Assembly: GCA_029065305.1 (NCBI GenBank)
Contig: JAIEIQ010000269.1
Coordinates: forward strand, 1-10,314
DNA length: 10,314 nucleotides
Source of the DNA: Oscillospiraceae bacterium
Lineage (GTDB): Bacteria; Bacillota; Clostridia; Oscillospirales; Oscillospiraceae
Direction: 5' to 3'
The position numbers and the translations under genes were made by a program. Below, piece after piece: positions 6,094 to 10,314 of this stretch; the first letter of the stretch is position 1, and each line of letters starts with the position of its first letter. A model generated the notes under the pieces. That model saw nothing but the letters and a program-made list of their open reading frames with translations. It was not told the origin of the DNA and did no database searches.

Positions 6094-8961
6094 TCAGCCG
6101 CCCATCATGCCGGCCAGAGTGGAGCTCTGGGAGTTCATCTGGTTGATGAGAACCTCCAGCTTGCTGAACATGCTGGTATAGCGGTCCACCTGGCTCTCCA
6201 GCTTATCCTGCCACTTCTCAATCTCGTTGCTGATGTTGTCGATCTGCTTCTGCCACTGGTTATCCAGCAGGGACAGGGAGTTGAGGGGGGTGCCGGCCTG
6301 CTGGACCAGGATGCCCTTAGTGCTGCCGGTCAGTCCGGCGTAGCGGTCCAGCTGGGTCTTCAGACCCTGCATAATGCCGTTGCTGGCGCTGCCGTCCTCG
6401 CTGGTCCGGGTGAAGAGATCCGCCACCTCGTCGGGATCCTTCTCCAGCGCCGCCCGCAGCTTGTTCTCGTCAAGGGTGATGGTGGTGGAGTTGTCCACAG
6501 AGGAGAAGGAGGAGCTGATGCCGATCTTCGAGAGAAGGGCGGAATCCATTCCGCTGGGCTCAAACACGTCCCGCATCCGCTCATAGAGGTTGCGCAGGTT
6601 GTTGTCGGCGAAGAGGATGCCCTGCTTGGCCTTCTCCTCGTAGTTCTTGATCTCGTTCTCGCTCATGCTGGCCTTCTGCTCCTCGGTGAGGGGCTCGTAA
6701 TCCTTCAGCGCCCCGCCGGAGCTCTTGGCGGGCATTGTGGCGTAGGCCTTGCGGATCTCCGACATCATCTCATTGTAGTCGGTGATCATATCCTTCACCG
6801 CGTCCACAATCTTGTCGGCGTCGGTGCTGGTCTGGAAGGTGACATCCTCGTCAACGCCTCCGGCATAGCTCTCGTTGAAGGTCTCCTTGAAGTTGATGGT
6901 CAGACCGTCGATGTCCACGCTGTTGGAGCCCCGGGTGAGCTCCTTCTCCACGCCGTCCACCGTGACCTTGAACTTGGCATCCTGGCCGGGGGCGTAGTCG
7001 ATCCCGGGCCCGTACTCCTCCTGGAGTTCCAGATCAACGCGCCCGACTGTGCTGCTTTCCGCCCACATCTTGAAATCGACTTTTGCGCCGCTTTTATTGG
7101 TTATTTCAATCTGACCCGTATATTTATTGTAGGAGGCAGTGCCATGATTACCCATGAACGAGTTCAGCTCGTTGATGACATCATCCACTGTGTCGTTCTC
7201 CCCAACGGCAAAGGAGTAGTCGGCGCCGCTCTCCGGCAATTCGAAGTGAACCGTCTGTCCGTTCAGCCAGGAAGCGCCATAGGCATCGCCAAAGTTGACA
7301 CCGCTGTGGTCGCTGACCTCCGTGGAGCCGAAGATGGCAGCAGCCAGGCCGCCCTTCTCAATCTCGATGCCGTTCTCGGAGCCGGTCTCCTTGCTGGTGA
7401 GCACGAACTGGCGGGTGGTCTTGGAGTAGCTGATCTTCACGCCCGCCTCACTGTTGGAGTTGACGTCGTTCATAATCTCGGAGAGCGTGCTGTCCTTGGT
7501 ATACTTGCCAATGACCTCGCCGTTGATCTTGAACTCAAACAGGTCGTTTCCGTGCTCATCCTTCCCCACGGACGTCAGGTTGTCCAGGCCCCCGTCAGCC
7601 ATCAAATCCCCCAGCTTGCTGCCGGTGTTGAGGTAGTTAGTGGCCGTCCGGCCGGTGCGCAGAACCTCACCCGCGCTGGTGTTGATGAGCAGGTTGGAGC
7701 CCTCTTTCACCTGGAAGTCCAGCTGGAGGCTCTTGCCGTCGGTGGCCTTGTTCTCCACCGTCAGCTTGTCGCCGAAGGCCTTCTTCACGCCGTCCTGGAG
7801 CATCTTGGTGTAGGCCCCGGCAATCTCGTCCGCAGACGAAACCGTCTGGGTGTCGCCTTGCTTGGTAACGGTGTACTTGTTCTTATCCAGCTTACTGGTG
7901 TCATAGACATAGCTGGTGTTGCCGTACTTGTCCTTCACCGTGGAGGGCATGGTGAGGGTGAAGGTATTGTCATCGTTCTTCTTAATCTGGGGCATCTGAA
8001 TGGACTTGGTGACGCCGTCCACATTGATGTTGAAGGTCTTGCCGGACAGGTACTCGTACGCCTGGACATCCCGGGTCAGCTCGGTCTTCTCCCCAATCTT
8101 GAAGGACTTCACCGGATTATCCGCATCATCCAGATCCTCCAGGCCCAAAGTATTGCTGATATCCTCGCTGGCGGAGGAGATATACACCTTGTTGCCCGCG
8201 CCGGACTTGTCGTAGAAGCTGATCTCGCCGTCGTCTCCGACCTTCACGCCGATGCGCTCGCTGGCGGCCACGGACTCGCCGCTGGAGAGGGTAATCCGCT
8301 CGTCCTTCAGCTTCTCCTCAATCTTCGCGCCCAGCAGGCGGCTCTTCTCCTGGGCGCTGAGGTTCTCAATGGGCTTGCCGTCGGCGTCCAGCCCAATCCG
8401 GTCTTCAAACTCGTCGAAGTTGATCGACACAGTTTTGCTGCCGTAGCCGAAGCTCAGGGACCCCTTCAGATTGCTCAGGGTCACCGTCTCCTCAAAGTCC
8501 ATGCCCTCCTTGGCGGTCACATTGGTGCCGCTGTCCCCCTTCAGGCCGGGGGCCTTGGTGGTGTACCGGGCGGCGGTGGCCAGCTGGCTGACGCCGTTGA
8601 GCACCACGTTGCTGTCGGTGCGGCCGCTGGCCGTCACCTTCTCCCCGTTCTTCCCCTGTGCCGCCACCTTGACGGCGCTGTTGAAAAACGCGGAGCTCAT
8701 CAGGTTGGTGGAGGAGGTGTAGGACGCGTACTTGCTGGAAAAAGCCGTCATCTTCGCGATGATGCTGCGGTAGGCATCCTGCTTCCACTGGATCTTGGTG
8801 GCCTTGTTGTTCAGGCCGAGAATCTTGTTCTGGTAGCTTTGGACCAGGCTTTCAATCATGCCCTCGGTATCCATGCCGCTGGCCAGACCGCTGATAATAT
8901 TAGCGCTGTTGTACAGGCCGCTGATACCGCTGCTGCCGCCGACGCCGCCGATAGATGCCAT
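6094..8961 (-). CDS. fliD: Flagellar filament cap protein FliD (hook-associated protein 2), long form
   Basis: FliD caps the growing filament and guides flagellin folding outside the cell; it is exported by the flagellar type III system, and no Sec signal is present. The N-terminal FliD domain spans about 18-120 (GLASGMDTEGMIESLV at 25-40; helix to about 100; LNGVSQLATAARY at 121-133). The C-terminal FliD domain begins near 655 (GQDAKFKVTVDG, then RGSNSVDIDGLTINFKE) and runs to the end, with a coiled-coil last 60 residues ending in MMGG. At 955 aa it is about twice the E. coli or B. subtilis protein (roughly 470-500). The surplus lies between about 150 and 650, the surface-exposed part, and includes two hook-IN-like repeats (about 475-535 and 567-630). 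AAGGAG lies 8 nt before the ATG, and a sigma-28-type promoter lies upstream. Bases around 7065-7145 are distinctly AT-richer than the rest. Confidence 0.96.
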   Translation of the reverse strand: MASIGGVGGSSGISGLYNSANIISGLASGMDTEGMIESLVQSYQNKILGLNNKATKIQWKQDAYRSIIAKMTAFSSKYASYTSSTNLMSSAFFNSAVKVAAQGKNGEKVTASGRTDSNVVLNGVSQLATAARYTTKAPGLKGDSGTNVTAKEGMDFEETVTLSNLKGSLSFGYGSKTVSINFDEFEDRIGLDADGKPIENLSAQEKSRLLGAKIEEKLKDERITLSSGESVAASERIGVKVGDDGEISFYDKSGAGNKVYISSASEDISNTLGLEDLDDADNPVKSFKIGEKTELTRDVQAYEYLSGKTFNINVDGVTKSIQMPQIKKNDDNTFTLTMPSTVKDKYGNTSYVYDTSKLDKNKYTVTKQGDTQTVSSADEIAGAYTKMLQDGVKKAFGDKLTVENKATDGKSLQLDFQVKEGSNLLINTSAGEVLRTGRTATNYLNTGSKLGDLMADGGLDNLTSVGKDEHGNDLFEFKINGEVIGKYTKDSTLSEIMNDVNSNSEAGVKISYSKTTRQFVLTSKETGSENGIEIEKGGLAAAIFGSTEVSDHSGVNFGDAYGASWLNGQTVHFELPESGADYSFAVGENDTVDDVINELNSFMGNHGTASYNKYTGQIEITNKSGAKVDFKMWAESSTVGRVDLELQEEYGPGIDYAPGQDAKFKVTVDGVEKELTRGSNSVDIDGLTINFKETFNESYAGGVDEDVTFQTSTDADKIVDAVKDMITDYNEMMSEIRKAYATMPAKSSGGALKDYEPLTEEQKASMSENEIKNYEEKAKQGILFADNNLRNLYERMRDVFEPSGMDSALLSKIGISSSFSSVDNSTTITLDENKLRAALEKDPDEVADLFTRTSEDGSASNGIMQGLKTQLDRYAGLTGSTKGILVQQAGTPLNSLSLLDNQWQKQIDNISNEIEKWQDKLESQVDRYTSMFSKLEVLINQMNSQSSTLAGMMGG

Positions 8962-9041
8962 GTCAATCTCTCCTTTATATCAAAATGTTGGCGGGGATAA
9001 ATTACTTTTTGAAAATTTCCGGAAAAAAAGGAATCTCGCTC

Positions 9042-9070
9042 TGTACTTTTTTATCGTCACGTAGTATAGT
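9042..9070 (+). promoter_or_regulatory. Candidate sigma-A promoter for parA
   Basis: TATAGT (9065-9070, 5/6 to the -10 consensus) is preceded at 17 nt by TGTACT (9042-9047, only 3/6 to the -35). Transcription would start near 9077, about 39 nt before the TTG start of parA. The weak -35 makes this a tentative call. The element sits inside the opposing fliD promoter. Confidence 0.4.
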
Positions 9071-9077
9071 AAAGTTA
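9051..9077 (-). promoter_or_regulatory. Sigma-28/sigma-D flagellar promoter for fliD
   Basis: On the minus strand TAAC (9077-9074) and GACGATAA (9058-9051) are separated by exactly 15 nt. The established consensus is TAAA-N15-GCCGATAA, so 10 of 12 positions match with ideal spacing. Transcription would start near 9044, about 80 nt upstream of fliD. This places fliD-fliS-fliT-like in the late flagellar class, expressed once the hook-basal body is complete. A TTTCCGGAAA palindrome (9016-9025) lies in the leader. A TATACT on the same strand (9068-9063) is a possible sigma-A -10 without a good -35. Confidence 0.75.
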
Positions 9078-9115
9078 AGAGTTCACAAAAAGATTTTACA
9101 AGCGGAGGGGATATT

Positions 9116-9886
9116 TTGTCTGCTGTCATTGCCATTACCAATCAAAAGGGCGGCGTCGGAAAGACGACCACATCCTGCGCCCTGCTGGCCGGCCTGCGCC
9201 AGATGGGAAACCGGGTCCTGGGCGTGGATCTGGACCCCCAGGGGAGCCTGGGCTTCTGCCTGGGTCTGGACATCGACAACTGCGCCACGGTCTACGACGT
9301 GATGAAGGGCTCGAAGTCCATCAAGGAGGTCATTCTGCCCTCGGAGTGCGGGGATATCCTGCCCTCCAACATTCTGCTGTCCGGCGCGGAGCTGGAGTTC
9401 AACCGCCCGGGCCGGGAGTTCCTGCTCAAGGGCGCCCTGGAGGAGGTCCGGGACGACTACGACTATATCGTTGTGGACACGCCGCCGGCGCTCAACGTGC
9501 TGACGGTGAACGCCTACGTGGTGGCCGACGGGCTGGTGATCCCCATGGCCCCGGAGATCCTCAGCCTGCTGGGCGTCTCCCAGATCCGGGAGACCATCGA
9601 CACCGTGCGCCGCTGCTACAACTCCCGGCTGAAGGTGCTGGGCATCCTTCTCAACAAGTACAACCAGCGCTTCACCCTCAACCGGGAGGTGCTGGACATG
9701 GCCGGGCAGATCGCCGCCCAGCTGGACACCAAGGTCTTTGAGGCCAAGGTCCGCACCAGCGTCTCCGTGGCGGAGGCCCCCGCCCACGGGGAGAGCGTGC
9801 TCACCTACGCCCCCTCCTCCAAGCCGGCGGAGGACTTCCGCGCCCTTATCGGCGAGATTATCCGGGAGTTCGGGCCCTCCTTTTAG
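9116..9886 (+). CDS. parA: ParA/Soj-family partition-type ATPase, TTG start
   Basis: This 256-residue ATPase is of normal ParA/Soj length. The deviant Walker A KGGVGKTTT spans 11-19 with signature Lys11 and catalytic Lys16; Walker A' is VDLDPQGS (37-44, Asp38 and Asp40); Walker B is YIVVDTPP (117-124, Asp121). The C-terminal VAEAPAHGESVL and YAPSSKPAEDFRAL match the Soj/ParA C-terminus. ParA proteins dimerise with ATP, bind DNA non-specifically and position a cargo stimulated by a partner such as ParB. There is no MinD-type amphipathic tail (it ends FGPSF). The start is a TTG, chosen because GGAGG lies 7 nt upstream and the conserved strand AVIAITNQKGG begins two residues later; there is no ATG nearby. 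It diverges from fliD. The next gene is not a recognisable ParB, so the cargo is unknown: chromosome origin, chemoreceptor cluster or something else. Confidence 0.94.
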   Translation: MSAVIAITNQKGGVGKTTTSCALLAGLRQMGNRVLGVDLDPQGSLGFCLGLDIDNCATVYDVMKGSKSIKEVILPSECGDILPSNILLSGAELEFNRPGREFLLKGALEEVRDDYDYIVVDTPPALNVLTVNAYVVADGLVIPMAPEILSLLGVSQIRETIDTVRRCYNSRLKVLGILLNKYNQRFTLNREVLDMAGQIAAQLDTKVFEAKVRTSVSVAEAPAHGESVLTYAPSSKPAEDFRALIGEIIREFGPSF

Positions 9887-9935
9887 TCTGTCCGGCGCAT
9901 CCCCAGACCATTACTGCTAAGGAGAGAACACGACC

Positions 9936-10314
9936 ATGGCAACAGCGAAGAAAGGCTCGAAAAGCAATAAGACGGCCCACGTCCTCAACCTGCTGGCCCC
10001 CAACGGCGAGAAGGAGCGGGAGAGCGCCGAGGTCCGGCCGGAGCCGGCCGGGGACGGCGCGGCCCCAGCGGAGGACGCGGCGGCGGAGGCTGCGCCCGCG
10101 CCTGCCCCCCGCCCGCTGACTCCCCCTATTCTGGAGGTAGCCCGAGCCAACGATGAGCAGATATCCCTGCAAATCAAGGACGCCCTGGAGAGCGCCCTGG
10201 AGGCCGAGGCGGAGGAAGCCCCGCCGGAGCCAGAGCCTGAACCGGAGCCGGAACCCGCGCCGCCGGAGCCCCGGCCCGGGATTCTGGAGGAGGAGCCCCA
10301 GCCCGCCCCCATGC
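9936..10314 (+). CDS. Charged Pro/Glu-rich protein, N-terminal 126 codons, family uncertain
   Basis: The gene starts at ATG 9936, 49 nt after parA, with AAGGAG 11 nt upstream, and runs off the right edge open. Visible parts: a basic N-terminus MATAKKGSKSNKTAHVLNLL (1-20); an Ala/Pro/Glu-rich disordered segment (about 30-58); a more ordered, probably helical core (about 59-92) beginning RPLTPPILEVARANDEQ; and a second disordered segment with five consecutive Glu-Pro pairs (about 98-107). It lacks the N-terminal fold of ParB, the usual partner after parA. From memory, proteins with a similar beginning in Oscillospiraceae end in a ComFB-like domain, but that domain would lie outside the window, so this is only a suggestion. 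The basic N-terminus could contact DNA or stimulate ParA, as basic N-terminal peptides of ParB partners do. Confidence 0.75.
   Translation, partial: MATAKKGSKSNKTAHVLNLLAPNGEKERESAEVRPEPAGDGAAPAEDAAAEAAPAPAPRPLTPPILEVARANDEQISLQIKDALESALEAEAEEAPPEPEPEPEPEPAPPEPRPGILEEEPQPAPM

Noticed and set aside
7130..7146. Perfect-looking Shine-Dalgarno plus ATG on the plus strand inside fliD (AGGAGG, then ATG)
   Set aside because: It is the complement of ordinary FliD codons, and the frame that follows is a shadow with no protein family.
5707..9000. 1097-codon open frame on the plus strand, antisense to fliD and fliS
   Set aside because: It is the mirror of the strong C/G third-position bias of fliD. 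Its translation is low-complexity (Gly/Val/Leu/His-rich) without domains, and FliD on the other strand is certain.
8962..9115. parS site near parA
   Set aside because: Only a short CACGT core (9057-9062 area) is present, without the flanking palindromic halves of TGTTTCACGTGAAACA.

Overview
The window is a GC-rich (about 60% by eye), densely coding stretch of a flagellated Gram-positive-type bacterium. Strong Shine-Dalgarno sequences, one TTG start, a lipoprotein signal, a Firmicutes-style chemoreceptor and the family look of several proteins point to Clostridia, most likely an Oscillospiraceae-type gut or rumen organism. That assignment is inference; there is no rRNA or other marker gene in the window.

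Layout. Seven genes lie on the minus strand, reading from about 8961 down to 1: fliD (filament cap, 955 aa, unusually long), fliS (flagellin chaperone), a small fliT/flgN-like export-chaperone candidate (4-nt ATGA overlap with fliS), an FtsE-like ABC ATPase with no permease beside it, a methyl-accepting chemotaxis protein, a 677-aa FtsA-like ATPase with an unusual C-terminal extension, and the first 43 codons of a lipoprotein. Two genes lie on the plus strand at the right end: a ParA/Soj ATPase starting at TTG, and the N-terminal 126 codons of a charged, Pro/Glu-rich protein that does not look like ParB.

Regulation. The two directions diverge from one AT-rich 154-bp intergenic region (8962-9115). 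It holds a good match to a flagellar sigma-28/sigma-D promoter driving fliD (TAAC-N15-GACGATAA on the minus strand). A plausible sigma-A -10 for parA is embedded in the spacer of that promoter on the opposite strand. A separate sigma-A-like promoter precedes the chemoreceptor gene and implies a leader of about 150 nt. Strong hairpins without clear U-tracts follow the fliT-like gene and the chemoreceptor gene, so these may be partial terminators or mRNA 3'-end stabilisers.

How it works together. fliD-fliS-fliT-like is a late flagellar filament-assembly operon. The chemoreceptor belongs to the same motility programme. The FtsE-like ATPase, FtsA-like protein and ParA are cytoskeletal or division-type ATPases found as orphans, without FtsX, FtsZ or ParB here. 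I see no mobile element, CRISPR array, tRNA or rRNA. The most unusual material is the orphan FtsE-like ATPase within a motility locus, the FtsA-like protein whose tail carries a threefold repeated beta-grasp-like motif, and the orphan ParA with its disordered neighbour.
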